DNA of 60,551 nt. It comes from Planctomycetota bacterium (lineage in GTDB: Bacteria; Planctomycetota; Planctomycetia; Gemmatales; Gemmataceae). How positions within the stretch are numbered: position 1 is the first letter of the stretch; each line of letters opens with the position of its first letter. Below are positions 1-8,462 of this stretch, piece after piece. The stretch is taken from contig RFZJ01000014.1 of NCBI GenBank assembly GCA_009920765.1, positions 1 to 60,551 of the forward strand. The letters are read 5' to 3'. Both the position numbers and the translations under genes were made by a program. The notes under the pieces were generated by a model. The model was not told where the DNA came from and did no database searches. It saw only the letters and a program-made list of their open reading frames with translations.

Positions 1-374
1 GCTTCTCGAACCCACATTTTCACATCGGTAACAACCTGATCATTACGACTGCGGGCAGTATGCAACTTCCGGCCAACATCGCCCAATTTCTTTATCAAAG
101 CAGATTCAATGTGGGAATGAATATCTTCCATGCTGGTGGAATAAGTAAACTCATTTGCTTCAATCTGAATTTGGATTTCATCAAGCGCCTGATGAATACT
201 TTTTGCCTCATCAACTGAAATCAGCTTAACTTCAGAAAGCATAGTCGCATGCGCTTTGCTTGCATCAATATCATGAATGTAAAGGCGACGATCGTAAGAA
301 ATGGACTCGGTATAAGCTTCAACGCGCTTGTCGGTATCTGCAGAAAACCTTCCACCCCAAGTTTTTCCACTCAT
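1..374 (-). CDS. argH: argininosuccinate lyase, N-terminal part (cut by window edge)
   Basis: Reading the minus strand from the ATG at 374 gives [10 protein letters not shown], then an Asp/Lys-rich stretch, and later a segment with [10 protein letters not shown]. Both are hallmark segments of argininosuccinate lyase, a fumarase-superfamily enzyme that splits argininosuccinate into arginine and fumarate in the last step of arginine synthesis. About 124 codons are present; the C-terminal three quarters lie outside the window. aspS ends about 95 bases upstream on the same strand, so the two may share a transcript. argJ of the same pathway lies far away at 49.7 kb, so arginine genes are scattered here. 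Identity is firm although the gene is partial. Confidence 0.93.
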   Translation of the reverse strand, partial: MSGKTWGGRFSADTDKRVEAYTESISYDRRLYIHDIDASKAHATMLSEVKLISVDEAKSIHQALDEIQIQIEANEFTYSTSMEDIHSHIESALIKKLGDVGRKLHTARSRNDQVVTDVKMWVRE

Positions 375-468
375 GAAATCATTCCTAAATATCTAAAGAA
401 AGTGGGCACCTTTAATAAAAGAACGCCCACAGATATTTTACATCCTAATCCAACGGACTAAGAGCCAA

Positions 469-2271
469 TCAAAGCCCTAATTCCTTAAGCTGCTTGACAT
501 CAACGGTCGAAGGAGCGCCGGTCATTAAATCGCGAGCCTTCTGATTTTTTGGAAATGCAATCACATCACGAATATTGGATGTACCTGTAAGAATCATGGC
601 CCAGCGATCCAACCCCAATGCAACACCACCATGAGGAGGAGCACCATATTTCAACGCATCCAACAAGAACCCAAACCGGTGCTTGGCTTGTTCAAGGCTC
701 ATCCCCAGCACACTGAACAGCCTAGATTGAACTTCGGGATCATGTATACGAATACTACCGCCGCCACATTCATAACCATTGATAACCAAATCGTATGCCT
801 GGGCAATAACCGATGCAGGATCACTTTCCAACTTGTGCAAGTCTTCCACCCTTGGAGAGGTGAAAGGATGATGATTGGCAACCCAGCGTTTTTCTTCAGG
901 ATCATGGATAAAAGAGGGAAAATCAACCACCCAGCAAACATTGAAGACGCCCTGAAGGTTATCAAGCAAGCCAAGTTGTTGTGCAACATGAAGACGAAGC
1001 GCACCAAGAGCACTGCAGACAACATCTTCCTTATCCGCAACCATGAGAATCAAATCGCCATCTTCAACATTAAGCCGGGTACGAAGTTCAACCTGAACAT
1101 CAGCAGGGAAAAACTTCTCGATGGAGGAAACAAACTTACCACCTTCCGCCTTAAGCCATGCAACCCCCTTGCCACCGGCCTGAATTGCAAACTCCGAAAC
1201 TCTGCCACCTGGTTTGAGATCGGTGTTCGAAAACTTGGCTGCACCACCCTTGGCACAAATGGCACGAAGCTTGCCCCCCTGCTCTATAGCATCTTTAAAC
1301 ACCCGGAATTCCGTACGGGGTGCAATATCTGAAAGCTCGACAATTTCCATGGCAAAGCGAAGGTCGGGTTTATCACTGCCAAACCTCCTCATTGCATCTG
1401 CATAGCTTATCCTTGGAAAAGGCGTCTCTAATTTAAATGCAACACATTTTTGAAAAACCTCGACTGCAAGGCTTTCTATTACATTCATAACATCATCTTG
1501 CTTGACAAAAGACATTTCCAAATCTAATTGGGTAAATTCAGGCTGGCGATCAGCTCGTAAATCCTCATCCCTTAAGCAACGAGCAATCTGAAAATACTTG
1601 TCGTAACCCGCAATCATCAACAACTGCTTATAAATCTGAGGCGACTGGGGCAACGCATACCAGGAGTTTGGCCAAACCCTGCTGGGCACCAGATAATCGC
1701 GCGCGCCTTCAGGGCTGCTTCGACCCAACAAAGGGGTTTCAAGTTCTAAAAAAGACAAGTTATCAAGATGATCCCTGATCACCTTGTTCATGCGATGCCT
1801 CATAGCAAGAGTCGCTTGCAAGGTTGGCCTGCGAAGATCAAGATACCTGTACTGCAGTCTCACATCCTCGCCGGCGAGTTCAATGCCGGGAAATTCTGTG
1901 ACTTCAAAAGGTGGGGTTGGGCTCTCGTTGAGGATCTTCAATTCAAGAGCAAATAATTCCACCTTGCCGGTGGCATGATCCGGATTTTCCTTACCTGGCA
2001 AGCGCTTTCGAACCTTGCCTCGGACAGCAACGACAAATTCCCTTCCAAGTTTTTCAGCCATTTTGAACATGGGAGCATTTGATGAATCTGCTTCAAATAC
2101 AACCTGGGTGATGCCATAGCGGTCGCGGAGATCGATAAAGACCTGATCTTTATAACCACGATAGGCGTTAACCCAACCGTTAAGGATAACCTCATGATTT
2201 TCGTGGGAGACACGAATTTCGCCGCAGTGGTGGGATCGACGCCAGTTGTCATTCAAAGTTGGATTGCTCAC
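469..2271 (-). CDS. aspS: aspartyl-tRNA synthetase, bacterial type
   Basis: Class II aminoacyl-tRNA synthetase that charges tRNA with aspartate in the cytoplasm. The 600 residues are the usual length for the bacterial form. An N-terminal OB-fold anticodon-binding domain covers roughly residues 1-105, the catalytic core with motif 2 (RDEDLRADRQPEFTQ) follows, a GAD-type insertion lies mid-protein, and motif 3 (GVALGLDRW) is near the C-terminus. The start is GTG at 2271, with an AAAGGG Shine-Dalgarno element about seven bases upstream. Whether it charges only tRNA-Asp or also tRNA-Asn cannot be told from the sequence. The 200 bases upstream carry no gene and no promoter I would defend. Confidence 0.97.
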   Translation of the reverse strand: MSNPTLNDNWRRSHHCGEIRVSHENHEVILNGWVNAYRGYKDQVFIDLRDRYGITQVVFEADSSNAPMFKMAEKLGREFVVAVRGKVRKRLPGKENPDHATGKVELFALELKILNESPTPPFEVTEFPGIELAGEDVRLQYRYLDLRRPTLQATLAMRHRMNKVIRDHLDNLSFLELETPLLGRSSPEGARDYLVPSRVWPNSWYALPQSPQIYKQLLMIAGYDKYFQIARCLRDEDLRADRQPEFTQLDLEMSFVKQDDVMNVIESLAVEVFQKCVAFKLETPFPRISYADAMRRFGSDKPDLRFAMEIVELSDIAPRTEFRVFKDAIEQGGKLRAICAKGGAAKFSNTDLKPGGRVSEFAIQAGGKGVAWLKAEGGKFVSSIEKFFPADVQVELRTRLNVEDGDLILMVADKEDVVCSALGALRLHVAQQLGLLDNLQGVFNVCWVVDFPSFIHDPEEKRWVANHHPFTSPRVEDLHKLESDPASVIAQAYDLVINGYECGGGSIRIHDPEVQSRLFSVLGMSLEQAKHRFGFLLDALKYGAPPHGGVALGLDRWAMILTGTSNIRDVIAFPKNQKARDLMTGAPSTVDVKQLKELGL

Positions 2272-2472
2272 GGAAAAACCCTTTAAGAAAAACGAAGCTT
2301 CATTAAGGAAATTGTAATGAAAATAGGGGTGAAAGTCTGAAAAAGCAATGAAAGTAAGCCAAAAACATCAAATAAAGGGGGAGATTTCCCGATTAAACAC
2401 ATTATTTAAGCTGGAAGCCTAAGCTTCAAATCTAAGAGAGAGTTAAAAAACAACTAAAACCTAAAACCAAGA

Positions 2473-4260
2473 CTAGGGTTTGCTCATGCCGACGAAGTTG
2501 CCATTGTTTTCGCGGGCTAGGGCCCATAAAAAAGCCCCCACATCCGGGCTCTCATAGAAAAACCCAACCGTATTAATTTTAACCCTGGGAAACTCAACTT
2601 TTGTCGGGTTCCATTTGGTTTTCATGGTATTTCGGACGTACTTCGAAAGATAATCACTCTTTTCCACATCCTTGATTTCTTTGCTAATCCCAGGGGGTAA
2701 CCCCTCCCCAAGATTGGGCAAGCCATCCGAAAAAAGATAAATCGTATCCAATCCTTTTGAACGCATCCGAAACGCTGCCTCAAAAGCCATTGACATATTC
2801 GTACCACCCACTGGCTTCACTTTATCTAAGCCAGCTTTAACCAAGGCGATAGACTCTTGCGAATAATCAAACCATTCGCCTTCAGCTCCCAGAGGAAAAA
2901 TTGTTTTGTCGGAGAAGGCAATAATTTGAAACTTCGTGAGCTGTGGCAGGCTTTGCAAAATCTTGACCACGGTCGCTTTGACTTCATTCCATTTATTTGG
3001 GGCATCAGTTTTTTCATCAAGCATTTCCATGCTGCCCGAAGCATCAATAAGGAACAAGACTTTTTCACCTGCAAGTTCAATACCAGCAAAACGGTTATCC
3101 ACCTCGGACCGCAGTTGAGATACTTTTGCTTTAAGGGAGTTCGCATTTTCCTCAAGCGATTTGATTTCTCTTTGGTTTTTTTCAAGAGACATCTTTTCCG
3201 ATTGCAGCAATCGTTCAGACTTATCTAATTTCGCCTGCAGATCTGCATATTTTGTCTGCCAAGGCCTGAGATCAACAAGTTCCTTGTTTTTTTTGTCAAT
3301 CTCTGCTTTGAGTGCAGAAACCTGGGTTGATTTATCCATGTCGAGCAACTTGATTTCCGTGCGTACTTTTTCAAGAGCCAAGATATCAGATTGCATCTGC
3401 TTTTCGGCTTTCTCAAGCTTCAATTGAAGGTCAAGGGATTTAGCCTTGTATACCTTGAGGTCAGCTACTTCAACCATTTTGTTTTTAAGGTCACCATCAA
3501 GGTCAGCAATTTTCTTTTCTTTATCGCGCATTGACAACTTGAGATCGGCCACCTCAACCATTTTGTTTTTAAGGTCACCATCAAGGTCAGCAATTTTCTT
3601 TTCTTTATCACGCATTGATGACGCGAGCTCATTGATCATTTTTTTTTGCTTCACAACATCTGCATTGGTAAGTTCCAACTGCTTGGTTTTATCGGTTAGT
3701 TCTGCAGATTTTGACTGCAATTTAAGTTCGAGTTGTTTTTTCAAATCGATTTCCATTGCCAGGGATTTCTGCAAACCCGTGGCATTGGCTTTCAGAATGT
3801 TGAGTTCTTTTTCAAGACCTTTGGCGCGTGCATCAGCAAGATCAGCCAGCTTCACCCATTGGGCAAGCTTTTCAGCGGTATCTTCCATGCGCTTGGTAGT
3901 AAGGTCGATATCTTTTTTCTGATTGGCGATCTCTGCGATGTACACAAGTTTTTGCTGTTGGCTTTCCTTGATGGTGCGATCTTTTTTCTCCATCACAAGT
4001 TGATCCGCCTTTAACTGCCCCTGCAAATCCATCACCTTCTGCCCAAGAAGTGCGACATTGGACCGGGCAAGATCTCGTTCAGAAAGCGCCTTGGTTTTTT
4101 CATCTTCAAGAAGTGCGGTTTGTTCCTGCAATTTTTCCTCAATCATCTTGGCTTCACGCATATTTGCAAGCCAAAGAAAAATAATACAACCAAGGGCGCA
4201 GCATAAAACATCAATCATGTAGATGTTGAAGAGGTTGGGCATACGATGTTTTTTTTGCAT
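2473..4260 (-). CDS. ExbD/MotB-like membrane helix + coiled coil + von Willebrand A protein
   Basis: This 595-residue protein is the last gene of a three-gene operon. One membrane helix lies at about residues 12-33 and carries Asp17 at its start (IYMIDVLCCALG), like the proton-accepting Asp of ExbD/TolR/MotB. A charged coiled coil spans about 35-392 and includes a tandem 28-residue repeat. A C-terminal VWA domain has a complete metal site: DASGS at 406-410, Thr487 in GGTN and Asp512 in SDG. Known MotB/TolR relatives end in a peptidoglycan-binding domain; here a VWA domain takes that place. The N-in topology of that family would put the coil and VWA outside the inner membrane. GAGGTG precedes the ATG. 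The domain calls are firm; the motor role is inferred. Confidence 0.9.
   Translation of the reverse strand: MQKKHRMPNLFNIYMIDVLCCALGCIIFLWLANMREAKMIEEKLQEQTALLEDEKTKALSERDLARSNVALLGQKVMDLQGQLKADQLVMEKKDRTIKESQQQKLVYIAEIANQKKDIDLTTKRMEDTAEKLAQWVKLADLADARAKGLEKELNILKANATGLQKSLAMEIDLKKQLELKLQSKSAELTDKTKQLELTNADVVKQKKMINELASSMRDKEKKIADLDGDLKNKMVEVADLKLSMRDKEKKIADLDGDLKNKMVEVADLKVYKAKSLDLQLKLEKAEKQMQSDILALEKVRTEIKLLDMDKSTQVSALKAEIDKKNKELVDLRPWQTKYADLQAKLDKSERLLQSEKMSLEKNQREIKSLEENANSLKAKVSQLRSEVDNRFAGIELAGEKVLFLIDASGSMEMLDEKTDAPNKWNEVKATVVKILQSLPQLTKFQIIAFSDKTIFPLGAEGEWFDYSQESIALVKAGLDKVKPVGGTNMSMAFEAAFRMRSKGLDTIYLFSDGLPNLGEGLPPGISKEIKDVEKSDYLSKYVRNTMKTKWNPTKVEFPRVKINTVGFFYESPDVGAFLWALARENNGNFVGMSKP
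3451..3618 (-). repeat. tandem 84-bp in-frame repeat inside the coiled coil
   Basis: Two adjacent 84-bp units (3535-3618 and 3451-3534) are nearly identical in DNA and encode 28 residues each (residues 215-242 and 243-270 of the VWA protein, differing only at the last residue). Twenty-eight residues equal four heptads, so the duplication lengthens the coil without breaking its register. The near-identity of the DNA implies a recent duplication. Confidence 0.92.
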
Positions 4261-4268
4261 TTTACACC

Positions 4269-5375
4269 TCAGTATAAAACCTTGATTCCATCAATCGGAT
4301 TTTGATATTGAACCACGGAAGAGGCCCCCACCGAATCAAGCCACAACTGCCTCGCCATCATCATGGCATTGGAACAAATAGAGGATTGGTGAAATAAATC
4401 CTCGGGCAAATGGGCGCGGTAAGAAGTTCCAGAAATAATCTGCGCCAATAGCGAGGATAAGCCAGGAACCCCACATAGGTTAGTTGCAAGGGCCAGATGA
4501 ATATCATCATGGGTTGTTATTTTGGGGCGTACAAAATCACTGATTTGCAATTTAAGCGCTGCAACCATCCCGGCAAAACAACGCTTTAAATCAGTCTGGG
4601 TTATTACAAATTCCTGACTCCAGAATTCTTCTTCCAGTACCACTTTAAAAGAATCCCTCGGCCCTATGTTGGCCATCAGTTTTTGCGCCTGCAAAAAAAG
4701 CGCCTGATCTGTATCAGCTTTTACCCTTGGATCTTTCCTGCAATGGAGAACTGCTTTTTCAGCAATGAAATCAGAAAGTCTTAAAACCCAACGATGCAAG
4801 CTGAATTCTGGAAAAACTTTGCCTGCCAACAAATGTGCTACACCCCCAACAACCTGAACTTGGGAAAGCGAAAGGCCAAACCCATCAATTTCAACCACGA
4901 AGCAATTGCTTAACGATTGTGATTTACGGGATTGTCCAATAGCCAAGGCAGAAGCAGAGGTAAGGGAACCTTGCACTTGCATACCTATCTTCGAAGCAAT
5001 TTGTTCAATTCTTCTGATTTGTTTTGGGGCCAAGTATATGGGAAGGGAAAAGGCGACTTTAGTTTCTGGTGGCAATTGAGCAAATAGGTCAACGAGATAA
5101 AATTCGAGTGCGTGATCAGCAGATATTTCTGATTTACCCAGACCCCATGTTTTATTGGAACCTATCCAAGGTAAAAAATTACTGCAAACCTTATGGTTAC
5201 CCTGTCTGGAAAAAGAATGCCCCTGCAAAGAAGTAATATTATCCCCCAGGGAAAGAATCATATCCCTACTTTTGCAATTTCCATGCAGGTTAGCATGGCT
5301 AATTTCTCCAGCGGCACCCCACACGGAATGAACAGCAAGAGAGTCAATATAAATGCCTGCTACATTCATATTCAA
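4269..5375 (-). CDS. Hsp70-type nucleotide-binding domain protein with altered ATP motifs
   Basis: The 368 residues follow the Hsp70 ATPase domain throughout: phosphate-1 strand at about 5-19, the segment VAFSLPIYLAPKQIRRIEQI followed by ASALAIG (about 107-146), phosphate-2 at 158-170 (VVEIDGFGLS), and the adenosine region at about 292-310 (LATNLCGVPGLSSLL). There is no substrate-binding domain. Key residues differ: DLGTT of phosphate-1 is DSLAV and DLGGGT of phosphate-2 is DGFGLS, so ATP hydrolysis may be weak or lost. The start overlaps the stop of the ExbB-like gene by four bases, and eight bases separate it from the VWA gene, which points to tight coupling. No signal peptide, so it is cytoplasmic. 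A role as a cytoplasmic partner of the channel is inference. Confidence 0.8.
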   Translation of the reverse strand: MNMNVAGIYIDSLAVHSVWGAAGEISHANLHGNCKSRDMILSLGDNITSLQGHSFSRQGNHKVCSNFLPWIGSNKTWGLGKSEISADHALEFYLVDLFAQLPPETKVAFSLPIYLAPKQIRRIEQIASKIGMQVQGSLTSASALAIGQSRKSQSLSNCFVVEIDGFGLSLSQVQVVGGVAHLLAGKVFPEFSLHRWVLRLSDFIAEKAVLHCRKDPRVKADTDQALFLQAQKLMANIGPRDSFKVVLEEEFWSQEFVITQTDLKRCFAGMVAALKLQISDFVRPKITTHDDIHLALATNLCGVPGLSSLLAQIISGTSYRAHLPEDLFHQSSICSNAMMMARQLWLDSVGASSVVQYQNPIDGIKVLY

Positions 5376-6280
5376 ACTTCCTTGTATTTTTCCGAAGTGA
5401 AATCAAGCTGGTAAGATTCTGCGGATTCTCCAGAAAGATTGGCAGTGGAATTGGCAGAAAATGTTTTATGGCCGTCATCCAGCTTTCCAACCAGATTATC
5501 CAAGCAGTATTGCTTGCAATCGAGAACGAGGTTTTCTTCATCTTTTTGAATGGCCTGCAGGAAAAACATCAGGACAATGCTGAGCGCAAGTGCAACAAGG
5601 GTGCAATCAAATGCGACATTCAGATGGGAAGTGGCTTCCTTGATAAAAGAACCTATGGCTTTTTCGGTATCTCCCCCCATGGAAAGACTACCCGCAAGGC
5701 CGCGAACTGTGCCCAAAAATCCAATTGCTGGAAGCGACCAAGCAAGGTAATTAACGGTGGACATGGAAGTAACCATTCGATCAATGACAACATCGGACTG
5801 CATTTTAACAGCATCAACCACATCGGAACTGGACTTGGTGACGCTGAATCGATTTAGAGCGGTCTCCAGAAGTTGGGCGAGAATAAAAGGCCCCTTATCT
5901 TTCGCCTGATCAGAAATTTTTCTTTGAAGGAGCCTGGCATCTTCGGGAAGAATCCGATGGGAAGAATCTGGGGACAAGAAATTTAGGGAAAAGGCTTCTG
6001 ACTGCCTGATAACTTCAGCTTTTTTTGCAAGTAGAATCAGCAAGGCCCAAGTGAAAGCGATGTAGCAAATAATTTGTTCGGGGCCAAGTAATAGCCTTAA
6101 AAGCCTCTGCTGATTCCATTTATCACTACTAAAACTAAACTGGCCGGGCATGCAATAACTGGTTAGCGAGATAGAAATACCACTCACCAGAACGAGTGCA
6201 ATCAATAGCTTGGGTGATTCTTTCACCGCTTTGGTATTTGTAGGCTGCAAGAGTAACTCCCATAATAAATCAAATCCCAT
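5372..6280 (-). CDS. MotA/TolQ/ExbB-family proton channel subunit
   Basis: The 302-residue membrane protein has four likely helices, at about residues 23-42, 67-85, 176-196 and 221-242. The third contains LPAIGFLGTVRGLAGSL, matching the helix signature of the ExbB/TolQ/MotA channel family, and the fourth (NVAFDCTLVALALSIVLMF) matches the partner helix. In known systems five such subunits surround two ExbD/TolR/MotB helices and use proton or sodium flow to move the partner. The predicted partner is the VWA protein two genes downstream. The gene leads the operon; HAD hydrolase is divergent 163 bases away. The C-terminal 50 residues are Ser-rich and probably disordered. Confidence 0.88.
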   Translation of the reverse strand: MGFDLLWELLLQPTNTKAVKESPKLLIALVLVSGISISLTSYCMPGQFSFSSDKWNQQRLLRLLLGPEQIICYIAFTWALLILLAKKAEVIRQSEAFSLNFLSPDSSHRILPEDARLLQRKISDQAKDKGPFILAQLLETALNRFSVTKSSSDVVDAVKMQSDVVIDRMVTSMSTVNYLAWSLPAIGFLGTVRGLAGSLSMGGDTEKAIGSFIKEATSHLNVAFDCTLVALALSIVLMFFLQAIQKDEENLVLDCKQYCLDNLVGKLDDGHKTFSANSTANLSGESAESYQLDFTSEKYKEV

Positions 6281-6443
6281 TCTGAAGGTCGCAACCGTGT
6301 ATTGTCAAGGAAGGGATTACGGTTTACAGTAGTTATTCGCTGGAACTTCCCAAATATTCGAAAAATATTACGGAATGTTATTATTTTAACAATTATTATA
6401 GGCTCATTTTACAAACTACACCAATTTTGAAGGAATAACCCCC

Positions 6444-7130
6444 TTGTCTACAGATAACCTGATAGCTGTTCTTTGGGATATGGATGGAACCTTGGTTGAT
6501 ACCGCAGAAACACATTTTCATGCATGGGTTCGAATTTGCAAGGAATATGGCAAAGAATTCACCCGGGAAGACTTCACGGCTACATTTGGAAAACGGAATC
6601 CCGAGATCATCAACTATCTTTTTGATGGAAAAATCCAAGGTCCGGATGCTGATAAACTCGGTTATCAAAAAGAGGAATATTATCGGGGTGAAGCTCGAAA
6701 AAGCGGGATTGAATTATTACCTGGAGTTCTTGATTTGTTAATGAACCTGAAGGAATCTGGAGCAAAGCAAGCAATTGGGTCAAGCGCACCAAAAGGCAAT
6801 CTCGAACTTATTTTAGAATTAACAGGCATCGGGAAATACATGCAGGCGATGGTTGCAATGGAAGATACGCAAAGAGGCAAGCCAGACCCACAAGTGTTTT
6901 TAATGGGGGCGGAAAAGTTAAAAATAACGCCTAAAAAATCCGTGGTGGTGGAAGACGCAATTGCAGGAGTGCAAGCTGCAAAAGCAGGTGGCATGAAATG
7001 TGTTGCAGTTACATTTGTTGGGCATCATAGTGCGGAAAAATTAAAGGAAGCGGGAGCGGATCGGGTGGTAAAAACTTTGAAAGAAATGAGCGCAACGGAT
7101 TTTTACAAGCTTGCCGAAGTACAAAATTAA
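6444..7130 (+). CDS. HAD-superfamily hydrolase, beta-phosphoglucomutase-like
   Basis: The 228 residues carry the HAD motifs in order: WDMDGTLVD (motif I with both Asp), GSSAPKGNL (motif II Ser), the motif III Lys in GKPDPQVF, and VVEDAIAGVQAA (motif IV). An alpha-helical cap lies between motifs I and II, as in phosphoglycolate phosphatase and beta-phosphoglucomutase subgroups. It probably acts on a small phosphorylated sugar or acid in the cytoplasm; the substrate cannot be read from the sequence. The start is TTG, with GAAGGA nine bases upstream; the next Met would remove motif I. Its 3' end overlaps the convergent phosphatase gene by four bases. Confidence 0.9.
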   Translation: MSTDNLIAVLWDMDGTLVDTAETHFHAWVRICKEYGKEFTREDFTATFGKRNPEIINYLFDGKIQGPDADKLGYQKEEYYRGEARKSGIELLPGVLDLLMNLKESGAKQAIGSSAPKGNLELILELTGIGKYMQAMVAMEDTQRGKPDPQVFLMGAEKLKITPKKSVVVEDAIAGVQAAKAGGMKCVAVTFVGHHSAEKLKEAGADRVVKTLKEMSATDFYKLAEVQN

Positions 7131-7810
7131 GTGCAAGGTTTTATATGCCTGAACTCGCCTAGAGCATTGGCCTGCCAAAAATCCATGGTATTCAAATCGC
7201 AACAGGTAAGCCAACCCCCACTATATACATTGGTATCCAGACAAAGGAGATGCCCTAGGTTTAAAGGCTGCCCAGATATTTGCCTGGTATGTCCACAAAC
7301 AACTTTTTTACCAGAATAATGGCCACGAAAATCAGGGGCCAGCTTATCCCAGAAAAGCAGTTTGTCAGTTTGTTGATCCAAGGGCAACAACGGATCAACA
7401 CCTGCATGAACAAAGATGTGCTTTTCATCTTCCCAATAACGACTGCCCTCCGATTTAAGAAAATCAATGATATTTGCATCGAAAAGCTGGAAGTCTGGGT
7501 TAGCAAGGTCAACGCCAAAGGATTCGAGTGTTTGCAATCCACCATACAAAAGCCAATCCGTGTTAAATCGTTTAAAGTGGATAGATTCAAGAAACATCAA
7601 GTCATGATTGCCAATCAACATCCGAAGATTTGTAAGGGTTTTAAGCTGGATTAATTTAAGCAAAACATTTTTGGAATCAGGCCCTCGATCGATGTAATCG
7701 CCCAAGGTAACCAAAGTATCATCAAGATCGGGTTTCAGATGATCGAGCAATAAATTCAGAGGCGTTAAAAAACCATGGATATCGCCGATGACTAAAAGCC
7801 TTCCAGCCAT
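7127..7810 (-). CDS. PPP-type metallophosphatase (serine/threonine or Ap4A phosphatase-like)
   Basis: The 227 residues contain the PPP metal-ligand signatures GDIHG (residues 8-12), GDYIDRG (about 37-43) and GNHD (about 66-69), followed by later His residues (FVHAG and GHT). This is the calcineurin-like PPP core used by bacterial serine/threonine phosphatases and symmetrical diadenosine-tetraphosphatases. Length and lack of extra domains fit either, so the substrate is open. An AGGGG element precedes the ATG. The Clp N-domain gene ends 23 bases upstream on the same strand, so the two may be co-transcribed. Confidence 0.9.
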   Translation of the reverse strand: MAGRLLVIGDIHGFLTPLNLLLDHLKPDLDDTLVTLGDYIDRGPDSKNVLLKLIQLKTLTNLRMLIGNHDLMFLESIHFKRFNTDWLLYGGLQTLESFGVDLANPDFQLFDANIIDFLKSEGSRYWEDEKHIFVHAGVDPLLPLDQQTDKLLFWDKLAPDFRGHYSGKKVVCGHTRQISGQPLNLGHLLCLDTNVYSGGWLTCCDLNTMDFWQANALGEFRHIKPCT

Positions 7811-7833
7811 TAAAAACCCCTGGGAAAAGAAAG

Positions 7834-8352
7834 TCAGGCGATGTCCATACCAGAACCCTCAGAACCGCTAAACCGACACTCGGCAAGAACAGCATACTCG
7901 GTCAATTTTGCAGCTGTAATTCCAATTCTTTGAAAACAATCAATGACTACACTATCGGAATCCGTCAAAAGGCTGATTAACAAATCCATGGGAGTGATTG
8001 TTTTTCTGGCATGAATGCAACTTCGATCCCTGGCATCTCTGATCAATTCAATTACCTGATCAGAAAGAAATTCCCGATGCAGAAAAAGCCTGGTATGTTC
8101 GGGAGTTTTATCTTGATGAAAGAGTTCTTGGAATTGGATGGATAGCTGGTTTAAATCGGCTTTTAAGCTTTGGCCCCAGGCAATAACACCAGGGTCGGGA
8201 AAACTTAAAAGACCCATAAAAAGGTGTGGGGTACGAATGTTATCTGAGCGGGTGGCAACGGCATGCCTCATGGCTTCTAAAAGCACAGTCACCGCATCAG
8301 ATGAAAAAAGCGAGAGATAAAGTTTCCCATTATTTTCAAAGACATCATCCAT
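7834..8352 (-). CDS. stand-alone Clp N-domain protein
   Basis: The 172 residues match two Clp repeats of the N-terminal domain of ClpA/ClpB/ClpC: a first helix pair with LEAMRHAVATRSDNIRTPHL and a second with IRDARDRSCIHARKTITPMD. No AAA+ module follows. In ClpC/ClpB this domain receives substrates and adaptors; a lone copy could be an adaptor, a decoy or a sensor. A strong GGAGG site lies upstream of the ATG. It precedes the PPP phosphatase gene by 23 bases, which suggests a joint job, for instance involving phosphorylated proteins, but that is speculation. Confidence 0.82.
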   Translation of the reverse strand: MDDVFENNGKLYLSLFSSDAVTVLLEAMRHAVATRSDNIRTPHLFMGLLSFPDPGVIAWGQSLKADLNQLSIQFQELFHQDKTPEHTRLFLHREFLSDQVIELIRDARDRSCIHARKTITPMDLLISLLTDSDSVVIDCFQRIGITAAKLTEYAVLAECRFSGSEGSGMDIA

Positions 8353-8462
8353 GACGCCTCCAGTTTTATAATTGAATGAACAAAATTAAGAAGCCAAGGG
8401 AAGAATTATGCAAGGAAGGTAAAAGTAAAGCAAGGCGGGCCTTAAAAAGGTTCCAATAAGCT

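Noticed and set aside
631..1332. 233-codon plus-strand frame inside aspS
   Set aside because: Antisense to a certain gene, no motif or ribosome site.
2414..2427. Small inverted repeat GAAGC-CTAA-GCTTC upstream of aspS
   Set aside because: Five-pair stem without a T tract; too weak to call a terminator or operator.
2473..6280. Classification as a Zorya defence system
   Set aside because: Motor-like subunits are present, but no ZorC, helicase or nuclease effector lies nearby and the MotB-like protein ends in a VWA domain instead of a peptidoglycan-binding domain.
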